Source: DASQDT01 sp036380435 (lineage in GTDB: Bacteria > Acidobacteriota > Blastocatellia > Pyrinomonadales > Pyrinomonadaceae). From it: a stretch of DNA of 11,906 nt. Each line of letters begins with the position of its first letter. Position 1 is the stretch's first letter. The stretch is taken from the NCBI GenBank assembly GCA_036380435.1, contig DASVES010000421.1:1-11906 (forward strand). The letters run 5' to 3'. The position numbers and the translations under genes are program-made. The notes under the pieces are model-generated. The model did not search any database, was not told the DNA's origin, and saw only the letters and a list, made by a program, of their open reading frames with translations. This document shows, piece after piece, positions 11,460-11,906 of the stretch.

Positions 11460-11906
11460 TCACGGGTGCGTCATCTCCTCGGGCTTAACGTACTCGTCGA
11501 ACTGCTCGCCCGTCAGAAGCCCCAGCTCGACGGCCGACTCGCGCAGGGAGATGCCGCGCCGGTGGGCGTTCTTGGCGAGCTTCGCGGCGTTGTCGTAGCC
11601 GATGTGGGGGTTGAGCGCGGTGACGAGCATGAGTGAGTTGCGCAGGTTCTCCTCGATGCGCTCGCGGTTGAGCGTGATGCCTTCGACGCAGTGGTGGACG
11701 AAGCTGCGGCAGGCGTCGCGCAGGAGGCGGATGGAGTGGAGCAGGTTGTGAATCATCACGGGGTTGAAGACGTTCAGCTCGAAGTTGCCCTGCGAGCCGG
11801 CGAACCCGATGGCGGCGTCGTTGCCCAACACCTGCACGGCGACCATCGTCAACGCCTCCGACTGCGTCGGGTTGACCTTGCCCGGCATGATCGACGAGCC
11901 GGGTTC
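11460..11906 (-). CDS. fumC: Class II fumarate hydratase (fumarase C), C-terminal part; 5' end outside window
   Basis: 148 visible residues of a cytoplasmic TCA-cycle enzyme that interconverts fumarate and malate. The window edge cuts into the family signature: visible residues begin EPGSSIMPGKVNPTQSEAL, the flexible catalytic loop (GSSxMPxKxNP, with the catalytic serine). Downstream VGND-like QVLGNDAAIGFAGSQGNFELNVFNPVMIHN and TALNPHIGYDNAAKLAKNAH are typical of fumarase rather than aspartase or argininosuccinate lyase. The family's cysteine after NPTQ is serine here, a common neutral change. The frame stays open to base 11906, so the ATG at 11888 is internal. The C-terminal TGEQFDEYVKPEEMTHP is duplicated at 10713-10766. 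Confidence 0.93.
   Translation of the reverse strand, partial: EPGSSIMPGKVNPTQSEALTMVAVQVLGNDAAIGFAGSQGNFELNVFNPVMIHNLLHSIRLLRDACRSFVHHCVEGITLNRERIEENLRNSLMLVTALNPHIGYDNAAKLAKNAHRRGISLRESAVELGLLTGEQFDEYVKPEEMTHP
11468..11513. repeat. Direct repeat, fumC-proximal copy
   Basis: The proximal copy lies within the present fumC 3' end and encodes TGEQFDEYVKPEEMT. Its partner is 10721-10766 (42/46 identical). In a site-specific insertion model, one of these copies is the original gene end and the other was brought in by the element to restore fumC. Confidence 0.9.

Overview
The window is a high-GC bacterial chromosomal segment. GC at third codon positions is very high in nearly every gene. Gene content (2-oxoacid:ferredoxin oxidoreductase, Hsp20-Lon pair, SIMPL protein with an N-terminal beta-rich domain, secreted beta-helix protein of a type I associate with Acidobacteriota) suggests an Acidobacteriota (Blastocatellia-like) genome. 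That assignment is inference; no rRNA or other phylogenetic marker is present.

Layout. Positions 1-975 (+) hold the 3' part of korB. Then come minus-strand genes: a small basic disordered protein (1064-1384), lon (1528-4128), a Cys-rich hsp20 (4166-4540), a CBS-pair protein with a long Arg/Gly/Tyr/Asp-rich tail (4638-5612), and an exported SIMPL protein (5926-6948). A Rieske ferredoxin (7128-7484, +) faces a one-cluster 4Fe-4S ferredoxin (7591-7821, -), followed by nadA (7908-9026, -). Positions 9027-9610 are mostly non-coding but hold the nadA promoter and an atypical small minus-strand unit. An exported EF-hand/beta-helix protein (9611-10582, +) ends at a strong hairpin. The right end carries the 3' part of fumC (11460-11906, -), followed downstream by an AbiEii-like nucleotidyltransferase and a small partner protein that overlap by 4 nt.

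Two structures stand out. First, six of the intergenic gaps between 972 and 7914 are filled by inverted repeats whose arms are tandem 7-nt units. The unit differs from gap to gap (AAAAGGC, GTAAATC, GTGATRA, GTGAGCA, GGGGTAA), but all fit a loose GYRANNN pattern. Each begins within about 0-20 nt of a stop codon, two contain the stop codon of a gene, and some run up to the next start codon. Second, the last ~46 bp of fumC are duplicated at the far side of the nucleotidyltransferase module, so the small partner protein ends in a copy of the fumarase C-terminus. This looks like the scar of an insertion into the 3' end of fumC.

How the genes work together: Hsp20 and Lon form a likely proteostasis operon. 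KorB, the Rieske protein, the ferredoxin, NadA (4Fe-4S) and FumC are redox and central-metabolism functions. The nucleotidyltransferase pair is the only clear accessory or defence-type module.
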